Below, one piece after another: positions 53,723 to 62,708 of a stretch of 64,000 nucleotides of DNA (positions are counted from its first letter, which is position 1; the number at the start of each line of letters is the position of its first letter). The notes under the pieces were generated by a model. The model saw only the letters and a program-made list of their open reading frames with translations, searched no databases and was not told the DNA's origin. Source of the DNA: Desulfobacteraceae bacterium (GTDB taxonomy: Bacteria > Desulfobacterota > Desulfobacteria > Desulfobacterales > Desulfobacteraceae); NCBI GenBank assembly GCA_016744295.1, contig JADGEQ010000003.1:124001-188000 (forward strand). The letters run 5' to 3'. Both the position numbers and the translations under genes were made by a program.

Positions 53723-54964
53723 TTAAATGTCATTGGCCCTTACAATCACCAGGGGCGGGTCATAAAGCCCAGGCAACACCTGGACAGTGTTTGCTTCATC
53801 TAAATAAAATTGTAAACAGTCGACAAGGTTGTTACCAAGCTGCTCCTGACCCGGCAGAATCGCCAGTTTTTTAAAAATATCCCGGGCTGCGGCCCAGTTG
53901 CTGTCAAGCCAGTGTATCTGCCCGGCCAGGAGGAGAGCCTGGGCCCGAAGGACATCTTTTTTTTGCCGTGTTTCCAGCAAACTTCTTTTTTTGCCATCCA
54001 TCCCTAAAAAGAGATGCGCGTCTTTTTGTACCGTTAAAAGTGTAGCCACGGCTTCCCTGTTCCTGCCAAGGGAAAATAAAATCCGGCCGCGAAGATAGCT
54101 TGTTTCCATGTTCCCTGGGTGCTCTGTCGCCAATATCTCCAGGGCCTGCTGATATTGGCCGGACAAAAATAGATTTTTTGCACAATGATAGACATTGTTT
54201 CCCTCCTGAAGTCTGGCAACCTCATTCCAGGCAGATAGTATCTTGTAAAGGCGTTCAAGCATCCTGTCCGGTTCCTGTTTTTCCTGCAAAATATTTTTTA
54301 TTTCAAGTGCGGCCGCAGCCCGATCATAATCCATGCGGTTAATGGCAATCCTGCCAAGCAGATCCCAGTTTCCGGCACCTGCCGGGTGAAGGCGGATGAG
54401 TTTTCTGGCGGTTGCCTCACACGCCTCCCATTTCTCAAGGGCAATCTGACAGTGAACCTGCAACAGGAGATGATGTTTTTTTGCCCTTTGCCCCTGGGTG
54501 ATCTTCGCAATTGAGGCCAGCGCTTTTTCATAATTTTCCAAACAATACCAGGCAAAAGCGAGGTGATATTGATAGAGGGGGGATTGGTTTTCCCTATCCA
54601 TGGAGACAAGTTTATTATAGGTATGAATCGCTCCGGTAAAATCTTCAGCCTGCATTTGATAATTACCCAGATTATGCCAGAGATTTCTTTTTTCAGGGTA
54701 AAGTTGTGTTCCCTTTTGCAGGAAAAGGATTGCCGGCTTAAGCCGGTCCAAACCGCCGCTGGCCTGGGCGGCATAGGCGAGGACATAGGAGGAGGGCTTA
54801 GGTGTCTCAAGCAAAGAGGACAGAATGGAAAGGCAGTCTTCATACTGTTCCTTTTCCAGACGTTCATAGGCCTTTTTAAGCACCTTATATTCCCGGGGGG
54901 TTATGGTTTCCCCGCTGGCAAAAGAGGCCGGTAAAAACAGCAATATAATAATAAAAAATCGCAT
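53723..54964 (-). CDS. TPR protein of a Vibrio-type TonB2 system
   Basis: A 413-residue exported protein. The start at 54964 is two bases after the tonB stop, and begins MRFFIIILLFLPASFASGE, a signal peptide. At least six tetratricopeptide-like helix pairs follow (RNLWHNLGNYQMQAEDFTGAIHTY in part; YLRGRILFSLGRNREAV). In Vibrio-type TonB2 clusters a TPR protein is the last gene after tonB2, and this one occupies the same place. It likely assists envelope assembly of the TonB complex. It overlaps the region before the ABC binding-protein gene, tying the two modules into one operon. Confidence 0.82.
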   Translation of the reverse strand: MRFFIIILLFLPASFASGETITPREYKVLKKAYERLEKEQYEDCLSILSSLLETPKPSSYVLAYAAQASGGLDRLKPAILFLQKGTQLYPEKRNLWHNLGNYQMQAEDFTGAIHTYNKLVSMDRENQSPLYQYHLAFAWYCLENYEKALASIAKITQGQRAKKHHLLLQVHCQIALEKWEACEATARKLIRLHPAGAGNWDLLGRIAINRMDYDRAAAALEIKNILQEKQEPDRMLERLYKILSAWNEVARLQEGNNVYHCAKNLFLSGQYQQALEILATEHPGNMETSYLRGRILFSLGRNREAVATLLTVQKDAHLFLGMDGKKRSLLETRQKKDVLRAQALLLAGQIHWLDSNWAAARDIFKKLAILPGQEQLGNNLVDCLQFYLDEANTVQVLPGLYDPPLVIVRANDI

Positions 54965-54966
54965 AC

Positions 54967-55635
54967 CTAATCCAGGGAAAATGACAGGGGAATATCCACG
55001 CGGACAGCAACCCTTTTCCCTTGGATTTTTGCGGGAATAAAGGTCCATTTTTTTACCGATCTTAAGGCTGCCTTTTCAAAATACCCAACAGGATCTGCCT
55101 GGATGATCCGGGTACTCAGAACCTTTCCGCCAGCACTCACCACACACCGGACAAAAACCTTGCCTTCAACACCCTGGCCCTTGGCCCGGGGTGGATAGAT
55201 GGGGGGGCTGTAATGTTTAAGCCTTGGCGGGTGGTCAACCGTCGCCATATCATAGATGCCTGCTGTTCCCGGGGTGGTTTTGACAGCTTTTGTTTTAACC
55301 GGTTCTGCAGCAAGGGGCAGGGGCATGGTGGCTGCCATGGTGGGTGTCGCTTCCATTTTTAGGGGATTCATCTGGATGGGGACCGATTCTATCTTTTCTC
55401 TTGTGGATGTTTTTTTGGGAAGTGATTTGGAAAATTGAAGAATTTTTTTCGGAATAATTCTTTTGTTCTTTTGTTTTTCCAGGGGGGCAGGGAGGGGAAC
55501 AAGCTGAACCGGACTGATGAGCGTGGGCACAACAGCTGCCTGTTCTGCGCTCATCAGGGGGGCCACGAGGCAAATCAGAAGCGTGATACAAAGGGTTCCC
55601 ACAAGGGATCCTGCCAGGCGCAGCGTAAAGATCAT
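54967..55635 (-). CDS. tonB: TonB energy-transducing protein
   Basis: A 222-residue TonB. The start at 55635 overlaps the exbD stop (ATGA); the longer frame would put 30 odd residues ahead of the membrane helix. It has an N-terminal TM (about 5-28), a Pro/Lys-rich spacer, and the C-terminal domain PRLKHYSPPIYPPRAKGQGV with GKVLSTRIIQADPVGYFEKA and VRVDIPLSFSLD. It is short, as in TonB2-type proteins. It passes proton-motive energy from ExbB/ExbD/TtpC to the receptor. Confidence 0.9.
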   Translation of the reverse strand: MIFTLRLAGSLVGTLCITLLICLVAPLMSAEQAAVVPTLISPVQLVPLPAPLEKQKNKRIIPKKILQFSKSLPKKTSTREKIESVPIQMNPLKMEATPTMAATMPLPLAAEPVKTKAVKTTPGTAGIYDMATVDHPPRLKHYSPPIYPPRAKGQGVEGKVFVRCVVSAGGKVLSTRIIQADPVGYFEKAALRSVKKWTFIPAKIQGKRVAVRVDIPLSFSLD

Positions 55636-56039
55636 TGTTCGCCAGCCTTGGCAGCAACACTCAGGTTGGTAACACCTGCAAGGCGACAGGCGTCCAGAAC
55701 GCTTATGGTTGTGCCTGTGGAACAACTTTTATCCGCAACAATCACCACATTTCCCCCGGGCACTTCAGCCAGAAAGCTGTTCATTCTTCCTTTGACATTA
55801 TGAATATCAATTTCATGCCCTTCAATAAAGATCCGGCCGGCACCCGTGATGCCGATAATCAGGGAAACTTTTTCCTTCACAGCAGCAGAAGCGGCCTGGG
55901 GCCTGTTTACTTCCACCCCGGATTCGCGGACAAATGAGGTTGCCACAATAAAAAAAATGAGAAGAATAAAAACCATATCAATGAGGGGTGTCATATCAAT
56001 CTGGGCAATATCCTCTGAATATAATTTGCGTCTGCGCAT
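55632..56039 (-). CDS. exbD: ExbD/TolR biopolymer transport protein
   Basis: A 135-residue protein with a single N-terminal TM (about 18-40): IDMTPLIDMVFILLIFFIVA. The functional Asp is in the PLIDMVF segment. A periplasmic domain ends KAGEQ. Nine bases separate it from exbB upstream, and it overlaps tonB downstream by 4. Confidence 0.92.
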   Translation of the reverse strand: MRRRKLYSEDIAQIDMTPLIDMVFILLIFFIVATSFVRESGVEVNRPQAASAAVKEKVSLIIGITGAGRIFIEGHEIDIHNVKGRMNSFLAEVPGGNVVIVADKSCSTGTTISVLDACRLAGVTNLSVAAKAGEQ

Positions 56040-56048
56040 CTGTATCTC

Positions 56049-56600
56049 CTAATCTGACAACAGGGTTCCTGTTTTTCTTTGGATTTCGCCCTGCCTGCGG
56101 ACAGCACTTCTTTTGAGAAAAACAACTGCCAGAATTCCCGGAACGGCAACAAACAAGCCAAACTGGGTGGTTACCATGGCCTCGGAGATACCGCCCGCCA
56201 GGGCCTTAGGATTGGTCAGCCCAAATCGGGCCACAGACTGGAAGGTCTTTATCATTCCGGTTACCGTGCCGAATAATCCTAAAAAAGGGGCGAGGGCGGC
56301 AAGTACCTTTATGGTCGACATTTGACGGATGTGCTTTTCCCCTGCCTGTTCCTGCAGGAATAATAGCAGGCCTCGATCGTGACGAGAACTGCCTGTTTTA
56401 AGCGAAACAAAGGTGTTTTTGATCTGTTCAATCTCATGACCCTTCTTTTTTTGCCAAAGGGGAAGGTGATAAAAAATTTCTAACCACATCCAGAGACAAC
56501 ACAGAATCAAGGGATACATGGTGATCCCCCCTGTTTTTAAATAGTGTTCAAAAACCATGATAAGATGTTCCATCTTTAGGTTCACGGCTCCTATGCTCAC
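56049..56600 (-). CDS. exbB: ExbB/TolQ-type proton channel (ExbB2-like)
   Basis: A 183-residue channel subunit with three helices: about 25-45, 90-115 (AALAPFLGLFGTVTGMIKTF) and 135-155 (AMVTTQFGLFVAVPGILAVV). GTG at 56600 overlaps the stop of the TtpC-like gene (GTGA) and has AAAGG upstream; an internal ATG at 56573 is possible. Small size and a preceding large ExbB homologue follow the TonB2 arrangement. Confidence 0.91.
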   Translation of the reverse strand: MSIGAVNLKMEHLIMVFEHYLKTGGITMYPLILCCLWMWLEIFYHLPLWQKKKGHEIEQIKNTFVSLKTGSSRHDRGLLLFLQEQAGEKHIRQMSTIKVLAALAPFLGLFGTVTGMIKTFQSVARFGLTNPKALAGGISEAMVTTQFGLFVAVPGILAVVFLKRSAVRRQGEIQRKTGTLLSD

Positions 56601-57967
56601 GACATCTGGCCTTTGGAAATACGCGCAATGGTTCCCATGCCGCAGGCTTCCATATCTTCTACCAGAACGACCACCCGTCTTTTTAAAAAGTGATGGGCCA
56701 AAAGAAGGGGAATGGCAATGGCCAAACCTGCCTGGGTGGTTACCAGCGCCTCGGAAATACCGGTGGACATCATCCGGGGATCACCGGTTCCAAAAATGGT
56801 AATGGCCCGAAAGGTACTGATCATACCGGTCACCGTACCCAGAAGCCCCAGCAGAGGAGCAATGGAGGCCAATACACCAATGATGGAAAGAAAGCGTTCC
56901 TGCTTTCCCTGTTCTGTCAAAATTTTTTCTTCAACAATGGCATCAAGGCTGTCAATGGGTCTATTTTCCAAAGACAAACAGGCTTCCATCACCCTTGCCC
57001 CAGGGCATCTCGATATTTTGGACAGGGCCATTCGTACCTGGTCCGAAGATTTCAGATCCAAAAACTGCTCTTTTCTTTTTTGGCCAATCCGTTTTTGCAT
57101 AAAAAGATGCAGGGCTTTTAAAAAGGAAAACAGGGTTCCGATAAGACCTGCAATAAGAATCGGGTAAAGCAGAACACCACCTGCCTCAACCCAGGTTTCA
57201 AGGGACTGCTTTTGTTCTGCCGCCCGGATGGCTGTACCGCCGGTGATATCCATTGGCAACCTGTCTGATCCGCCCTTAAGCCAAACAGAAACTTGTTTGC
57301 CCTGGGCTTTAACGGACAGACCCGGCTGCCCTGGCTGGGGCAGAACAAAATAGGCACCTTCAGGCGTCTGATATCCAAGGAAAAAACCGCCGGCGCGAGA
57401 AAGGGACACTGTCTGAACCTGCCCGTTTGTCCCTATTACCTCTGTGTTTTTTTTCTCAATCCTGCTGGTGGCCCTTATGTCCTCAAAGAGAAGAGAGGTA
57501 TAGGTCTGCATCTCTTTTAATCCCAAAAAATTATCCTGATCGAAAAGGAATTTGACCCTCTGTCTCATTTCAGGGTGCATGGCTGCAACCGTGCTTGAAT
57601 CCAGGCGAGAGAGGGTTTGACGCAGGGCATTACGAAAACTCCCCTCAACGGTTTTCATATCAGCCATCTCACTTTGATATTGTTCGGCAAGCCTTGCTCT
57701 TTTTGCCGACAGCGTGTTGAGGGTGTCGGTTGTCTGGGCAAGTGCCCTGGTATTTTGGGATATATTTTTTTTCAGAATCGCTATTTTCTTTTTAAGTGCG
57801 GCTTTGTCCTGGTGTGCAAAACGCTCGGAAAAAAGGGATTTCTCGTCTATTTTTCCGGCCAGGGAGATCACTTTTCTGGCGGAATTTTCCCAGGTTTCAG
57901 CGGCCTGGCAGGGCAGGGTAAAACATAGTGAAAAAAGGGCAAGGCAGACCATGAATTTTTTTTTCAT
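56597..57967 (-). CDS. TtpC-like large ExbB homologue with coiled-coil N-terminus
   Basis: A 456-residue protein: signal peptide (ends near CQA-AETW), periplasmic coiled coil of about 100 residues (ALKKKIAILKKNISQNTRAL), a beta-rich stretch, then a MotA/TolQ/ExbB domain from about 265 (EAGGVLLYPILIAGLIGTLF; IAPLLGLLGTVTGMISTFRA; EALVTTQAGLAIAIPLLLAH). This is the design of TtpC, the fourth component of Vibrio TonB2 systems. The start overlaps the DUF3450 stop (ATGA) and the stop overlaps exbB. Confidence 0.87.
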   Translation of the reverse strand: MKKKFMVCLALFSLCFTLPCQAAETWENSARKVISLAGKIDEKSLFSERFAHQDKAALKKKIAILKKNISQNTRALAQTTDTLNTLSAKRARLAEQYQSEMADMKTVEGSFRNALRQTLSRLDSSTVAAMHPEMRQRVKFLFDQDNFLGLKEMQTYTSLLFEDIRATSRIEKKNTEVIGTNGQVQTVSLSRAGGFFLGYQTPEGAYFVLPQPGQPGLSVKAQGKQVSVWLKGGSDRLPMDITGGTAIRAAEQKQSLETWVEAGGVLLYPILIAGLIGTLFSFLKALHLFMQKRIGQKRKEQFLDLKSSDQVRMALSKISRCPGARVMEACLSLENRPIDSLDAIVEEKILTEQGKQERFLSIIGVLASIAPLLGLLGTVTGMISTFRAITIFGTGDPRMMSTGISEALVTTQAGLAIAIPLLLAHHFLKRRVVVLVEDMEACGMGTIARISKGQMS

Positions 57968-58785
57968 ATCTTCCCTCCATTTTGTCCTTCGACTGCAGGG
58001 CTGCCCACGGGAAGCTCAACCAAGGTGGTGACTCTTTTTTTCCGGGCGATCTCCATGGCCTTTCTCAGCTCCCCTATATTGGGTTTGGAAAGATCCTGCC
58101 ATTCTCCTGTGGCCTTTGTGTATCTCTGGACATGGCTGTCGGCTTCCATCAAGCGAAAGAGCCCCAGGCGGCCCAGCCTGAAAACAAATACCTGTTCTGA
58201 ACCTCCTTGAATATTCTCAACCACCTCCTGGGTGATATCCACTGAATAGCCATAATCGGATTCAATTTGAATGGCGCCAAGAAGGCGGCCGAATTTGTCC
58301 GAAAGGCCGGCGTCCGGATCATCGAGGGAAGAACGGATAAAGGCAAGCCGCCTGTTTCGTTCCTCTTGTGCAAAGGGCAGATCTGATTTAACATGACTTT
58401 CAAGATCAAAATAAAGAACCTCTAAAAAGGGTGCCAGGGTATTTCGAGTTTTTCCGGCCTGGGCCAGATTTTCCTGCAAAACAGCGATATTCTTTTTTTC
58501 GGACAAAAGATAGCGCTGGGTTCGTTCCAGCTGAAATTGGGTCCATGCATCCTTTAACTCAAGGTTCTGGAGTTCCTGGATTAAACCTTCCCGTTCTTCC
58601 ATCCATTTTTTTGTTGTGCTACCCGCCTTTGAGGCCCGGCTTATCGAACTTTCAAGGGTTTTGTGAACATCCTCAGGCCCCGCGGCCCGGCACAATGGTG
58701 CAAATGCCGCAAATGCCGCCAGGATAAGGATAAGGCAGAGGCAAAGTTGCACAATTTTTATTTTCACCAGTCGCTTGGTGTTCAT
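57964..58785 (-). CDS. DUF3450 periplasmic coiled-coil protein of a TonB2 system
   Basis: A 273-residue exported protein; the signal helix QLCLCLILILAAFAAFAPLC precedes a coiled-coil region (about 40-110) and a globular end with VDITQEVVENIQGGSEQVFV and FRLGRLGLFRL. DUF3450 genes stand directly before ttpC in TonB2 clusters. The start at 58785 is chosen over two upstream ATGs because AAGGAG is 9 bases before it. A 15-base duplication doubles this ribosome site. Confidence 0.85.
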   Translation of the reverse strand: MNTKRLVKIKIVQLCLCLILILAAFAAFAPLCRAAGPEDVHKTLESSISRASKAGSTTKKWMEEREGLIQELQNLELKDAWTQFQLERTQRYLLSEKKNIAVLQENLAQAGKTRNTLAPFLEVLYFDLESHVKSDLPFAQEERNRRLAFIRSSLDDPDAGLSDKFGRLLGAIQIESDYGYSVDITQEVVENIQGGSEQVFVFRLGRLGLFRLMEADSHVQRYTKATGEWQDLSKPNIGELRKAMEIARKKRVTTLVELPVGSPAVEGQNGGKI

Positions 58786-58789
58786 CAAT

Positions 58790-58819
58790 CCCATTCTCCT
58801 TTTGCCCATTCTCCTTTTG
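58790..58819 (-). repeat. 15-bp tandem duplication covering the DUF3450 ribosome site
   Basis: CCCATTCTCCTTTTG occurs twice head to tail (58790-58804 and 58805-58819). On the coding strand each copy holds AAAGGAGAATGGG, so the gene has two Shine-Dalgarno-plus-ATG units in tandem. Confidence 0.85.
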
Positions 58820-58914
58820 CCGGTTCACTCCAGTCTGGCGGGTCACCGGTTTCATAAACGGCAAAAAACATTTTCAGCTTAGGTCAATGCTTTTTGCCGT
58901 TCAGCAATTACCGC

Positions 58915-60906
58915 CTAGAAGTCATATTGGACAACTACCTTAAAATCAAACCCGTTACAGGCCATGCCCTTGCCATCGTAATAATCCTGATCAAAGAGAT
59001 TGTAAATATGGCCCCCAAGACTCAACCCGCTGTCCCACTTTTTTATCAGGGAAAGGTCGACCACGGTGAAGTATTCTTTTTCTTCATCGTCCGTATTATA
59101 AATCACCGCTCCCTTATAGGTCCCCCGGACAATGAACCGGGTTTCGATTTTGGGAATCATATAGCCCAGGCTTGCATGGAACGTATCTTCCGGGACATCT
59201 TCAAGATAATCACTCGTACGGTTCGCAGATTCATTCCGGGCATGGGCATAAACATAGCTGAGACCCATTGACAAACGATCGGTGATATCGGTATTGGTTT
59301 CAAGTTCCATACCGTAAATTTTTGCTTCATCCATGTTCCACGGTACTTTATTAGTATCTTTTTCGATACGGTCGGTTATATCATTGTAAAAACCGGACAG
59401 GGCAACCTGGGCCTTATCAAAAAAGAGATATTTTGCACCCAGGGTGTAATTGATATTTTTCTCCGGGTCCAGTTTGTACATCTTACCCCCCTCCTCCATG
59501 TCGCCAAAGGTTGGAAACCGGGTTTTTTTGGCGATGGAGCCAAAGATCTGCACCCCGTTTTCCGCGGTCCAGGTCACCCCTGCCATGGGATCAAATTCGC
59601 CATTTGTATACCCGTCCAGATCCGCTATTTTTTTTGCATCAAAATCATGGTAGGCCAGACCCAGGACAGTTGTAAACTGCCCGAAGGAAAGCGTATCCTC
59701 GGCCGCAAAGGTCAGGGTGCTTGATTCGGACTCCTCCCAGGGATAACCAATTTCATCCCTTTGTTTATGCTTATCTTCACGATATTGGACAGAAACACTT
59801 AATTCTCCGAATTGGTCCAAATTTGTATCGGAAAAAATAGAAAAACCATAGGAATCATCATCCCAGGTACATGTTGTTATTTTTTCCGCAAGATTTTCAC
59901 TGACATAGGAGGTGTATTCATCTTGATGGCTATGGTAAAATGCCATTGCCCGGAGGTCCCACCAATCGTTGAGTGAAACTCGCCCGCCAACATCAGCGCC
60001 CGTGTCCACATACTCGTCATACCGGCCAAAGCTTGAATAACCGTCGTCAAAATTAAAGACCATGTTGTGGACATCGCTAAAGGGCCTGCCCCGTTCCATG
60101 TCAAAATGATACAAGGATGCATACATCTCTAATTGTTCTGTTGGCGCAAACCCCAACCGGGTCCAAAGATTGAGAGACTCTAAATCAGAATTGTTTTTTT
60201 TGTCTCCCGCATCAACAACCCTGGTGCGGGGGCGTCCATCCGAAGGTCCTTTATACCTTATAGATGTTTCCCTGGGTTCATAATCATCTGAAAAACTGAG
60301 GGAGTCCCGTTTGTGATAGTCAACGGTTCCCAGTATTGAAAAACCGTTTTCAGCACCATAATTGAGGGTGGCAGTCCCACGGTGATAGCCACCAAGTCCT
60401 CCTTCAGCGCTCACTGAACCTGCGATGCCTTGGACGCCCTTCCGGGTAATGATGTTGACGACGCCTCCCAGAGCATTGGGCCCGTAGAGGACAGAAGATG
60501 CCCCCTTGGTCACCTCGATTTTTCCGATGATCGAAGCGGGGATCTGCTGAAGGTCCAAGGGGCCGTTTTTGGTTTCATAGTAGGGTACACCGTCAATGAG
60601 CACCAATATGTTTTTTTGCTGAAAGCCTTGAATATTAATATTCAGCTCTCCTTTGGCCGTCCTCACCACATTGACGCCGGGTACATGTTGAAGGGCTTCG
60701 GCGGCGTTGGCAGCACCCATGCTTTCAATTTCTTGGGCGGTAATGGTATTGCTGATGGCAATATCCTGCACCCCGGAAGTGTCTTCTACCACAATTTCAC
60801 CCAGGGTAAAGATATTATCCGTCTTCTCCTGGGCCACGGTGTAACTTGTCATTAAAAATAAACTCAAGCTAAAAACAGATACCGCAAAAAGAATTTTCCT
60901 GTTCAT
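58915..60906 (-). CDS. TonB-dependent outer-membrane receptor
   Basis: A 663-residue receptor. The start at 60906 follows AAGGAG and gives a signal peptide ending SYTVAQ. A TonB box-like IFTLGEIVVEDTS precedes the plug (ITAQEIESMGAANAAEALQH; VLIDGVPYYETKNGP; GASSVLYGPNALGGVVNIIT), then a 22-strand-type barrel ending DFKVVVQYDF with terminal Phe. The size is nearer to corrinoid/metal-complex receptors (BtuB/CirA-like) than to large siderophore receptors. It is the first gene of the 12-gene unit. The ligand is unknown. Confidence 0.93.
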   Translation of the reverse strand: MNRKILFAVSVFSLSLFLMTSYTVAQEKTDNIFTLGEIVVEDTSGVQDIAISNTITAQEIESMGAANAAEALQHVPGVNVVRTAKGELNINIQGFQQKNILVLIDGVPYYETKNGPLDLQQIPASIIGKIEVTKGASSVLYGPNALGGVVNIITRKGVQGIAGSVSAEGGLGGYHRGTATLNYGAENGFSILGTVDYHKRDSLSFSDDYEPRETSIRYKGPSDGRPRTRVVDAGDKKNNSDLESLNLWTRLGFAPTEQLEMYASLYHFDMERGRPFSDVHNMVFNFDDGYSSFGRYDEYVDTGADVGGRVSLNDWWDLRAMAFYHSHQDEYTSYVSENLAEKITTCTWDDDSYGFSIFSDTNLDQFGELSVSVQYREDKHKQRDEIGYPWEESESSTLTFAAEDTLSFGQFTTVLGLAYHDFDAKKIADLDGYTNGEFDPMAGVTWTAENGVQIFGSIAKKTRFPTFGDMEEGGKMYKLDPEKNINYTLGAKYLFFDKAQVALSGFYNDITDRIEKDTNKVPWNMDEAKIYGMELETNTDITDRLSMGLSYVYAHARNESANRTSDYLEDVPEDTFHASLGYMIPKIETRFIVRGTYKGAVIYNTDDEEKEYFTVVDLSLIKKWDSGLSLGGHIYNLFDQDYYDGKGMACNGFDFKVVVQYDF

Positions 60907-60981
60907 CTCAATCTCCTTAGAATTAGCAACGCATCTTCTGATTATACCCATATTTTTATCTGTTCCCTGGCAGGAAATCTT

Positions 60982-61052
60982 ATAAACATAAAGTTGTTTA
61001 TTGTCAACAAGTAGTGTATATAGGCCAAATTATAAACAATATTATGTTTTAT
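60982..61052. promoter_or_regulatory. Two related palindromic operators between receptor and TiaS-like genes
   Basis: ATAAACA-N6-TGTTTAT (60982-61001, perfect 7-base arms) and ATAAACA-N6-TGTTTTAT (61032-61052, one extra base) lie 50 bases apart. They occupy the only divergent gap of the locus and so can control both transcription units. The regulator is unknown. Confidence 0.6.
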
Positions 61053-61092
61053 GGGAAAAAAATAACCAAATATTACCGCGAAGGAAATGATT

Positions 61093-61842
61093 ATGAAATA
61101 CCTGGTCTGCATTGATGACACCGACATGCCTGGAACCAAGGGGACCGGGTGGCTGGTCCAGGAGCTATGCGAACAAATACAAACCCTTGGATGGGGAACC
61201 TGCTCTGCCATAAGCCGCCATCAACTGTTTGTCCATGAAGACATCCCCTATACCTCCCACAACTCATCCATGTGTTTTGAACTATCTCTGGAAAAAAACC
61301 CCATGGAATCGGTTATTAAATTTATGGCCGACTATCTTGAAACCCGGTCCCAAAAAGGATCTGACCCCGGACTCTGTGTGGCAAAGCTGGACAGCAGTCT
61401 TGCCCGAAAAGAGCTGATTGCCTTTGGGAAAATGGCAAAACAGGCAGTGACCTCCAAGTCTGCGGCCTATGATCTTGCACGGCAATCCGGGATTCATCTA
61501 TCAGAACACGGGGGAACCGGTGACGGTGTTGTCGGTGCTGTTGCCGGGATTGGCTTACGGCTTTCCGGCGATGACGGTCGGTACAGGGGGTGGTACCATT
61601 TGGGCCAACCCGGCAATATTGTCAGTGTGGACAGCCTTTGCAGCTTTCCCTTTATCGACCAATTGGTAACCAGGTCGGGAACCGTACTATCCACAGATAT
61701 GTCTGTTTCAATTGGATCGGAAAAAACCAAAACCGTTCGCATGGACAGCAGACAGGTGGTGGTGGTGGCAGAAAACGAAGCGGTCGACAAAACCGGCATA
61801 GAATACAGGACCATCACCAAGCAGGAAGCCAAGCAATATTAA
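61093..61842 (+). CDS. TiaS-like N-terminal domain protein, function unknown
   Basis: A 249-residue cytoplasmic protein. It begins MKYLVCIDDTDMPGTKGTGW, which resembles the GIDDTDS...G motif of archaeal tRNA-Ile2 agmatidine synthetase (TiaS) kinase domains; SEHGGTGDGVVGAVAGIGLR is a further glycine-rich element. The TiaS zinc and OB parts are absent, and bacteria do not make agmatidine, so a different ATP-dependent reaction is expected. ATG at 61093 has AAGGAA six bases upstream. It is divergent from the TonB operon through a shared operator region. Confidence 0.65.
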   Translation: MKYLVCIDDTDMPGTKGTGWLVQELCEQIQTLGWGTCSAISRHQLFVHEDIPYTSHNSSMCFELSLEKNPMESVIKFMADYLETRSQKGSDPGLCVAKLDSSLARKELIAFGKMAKQAVTSKSAAYDLARQSGIHLSEHGGTGDGVVGAVAGIGLRLSGDDGRYRGWYHLGQPGNIVSVDSLCSFPFIDQLVTRSGTVLSTDMSVSIGSEKTKTVRMDSRQVVVVAENEAVDKTGIEYRTITKQEAKQY

Positions 61843-62708
61843 ATAAGGTTGATAAGCCAATTTAAAATAAGGGGCCATATCTCTTTTTGGGCATTTTTGC
61901 AGGCAATCAGGCGGGGATGGGTATAATTTTCGGCAAACCCTGTTTCTTTTCCAAAAATCAGAACTTTTTTATGCTCACTTCCCAGAAGGGCTATCAACTT
62001 TTGAACCCCGGCCGGGGGGGCTATGATGTCTCCTGTTCCGGCAATGCCCAGGGCAGGAATATCAATTTGAGAAAGGGCTTTTTCATAATCAAATTTATCC
62101 CTGCCCTTCCATTTGCCCCAAAAATTCCAGGAGCACCACTGGGATAGAAACCCCTGGGTTTCATCCTCCGGACCCAGTTTGAATAATGGGCCCGGGGTTT
62201 TCCCCCAAATTTTAATAGAAAGCCAGAATAAAAGAATAACTATTTTCATTCCTAGTTTTGGTGCAGCCCCAAAGGATTGGGAACCGATCATTACCAATCC
62301 CTTGAATTTATACAACTGATCCGGGTTCCGGGCCAGGTACATCAGGGGAAGAAATCCCCCGCCACTATGGGCCACCCAGGTAACAGCCTGTTCCCGGGTT
62401 TCCTCTAATACTGTGTTAACGACCAGGGGGACATCATGGAGGGCATGCCCCTCTGCATCGGGGGTAAGATTTCCATAGAGGCTCTTTCCGTGGCCTGCCC
62501 ACTCGTATATCCAGCAGTCAAACCCCTTGTTATTTAAAAACAGGGCCAATCGCCGACAGATGCCGCCATTTGAAAATGTTCCGTGGGTTAGAATAACAGG
62601 GGGAAATCTCGAAGATGCGAAAGAAAGGCGACCGAGTGAAATTCGGGAGCCCCCTTTCCCTTTAACCATGATTTTGTGAATTGAATTAACAACCGTTGCT
62701 TGGCCCAT
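61839..62708 (-). CDS. Alpha/beta hydrolase
   Basis: A 289-residue hydrolase of the lysophospholipase/monoacylglycerol type. HGTFSNGG is the oxyanion loop and VAHSGGGFLPL the nucleophile elbow (Ser in H-S-G-G). The acid is probably the Asp of GIAGTGDIIAPP and the base the His of NYTHPRL. A hydrophobic segment (KIVILLFWLSIKIWG) in the lid may contact membrane lipid. The 3' end overlaps the TiaS-like gene by 4 bases, convergently. The link to the transport locus is not evident. Confidence 0.85.
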   Translation of the reverse strand: MGQATVVNSIHKIMVKGKGGSRISLGRLSFASSRFPPVILTHGTFSNGGICRRLALFLNNKGFDCWIYEWAGHGKSLYGNLTPDAEGHALHDVPLVVNTVLEETREQAVTWVAHSGGGFLPLMYLARNPDQLYKFKGLVMIGSQSFGAAPKLGMKIVILLFWLSIKIWGKTPGPLFKLGPEDETQGFLSQWCSWNFWGKWKGRDKFDYEKALSQIDIPALGIAGTGDIIAPPAGVQKLIALLGSEHKKVLIFGKETGFAENYTHPRLIACKNAQKEIWPLILNWLINLI

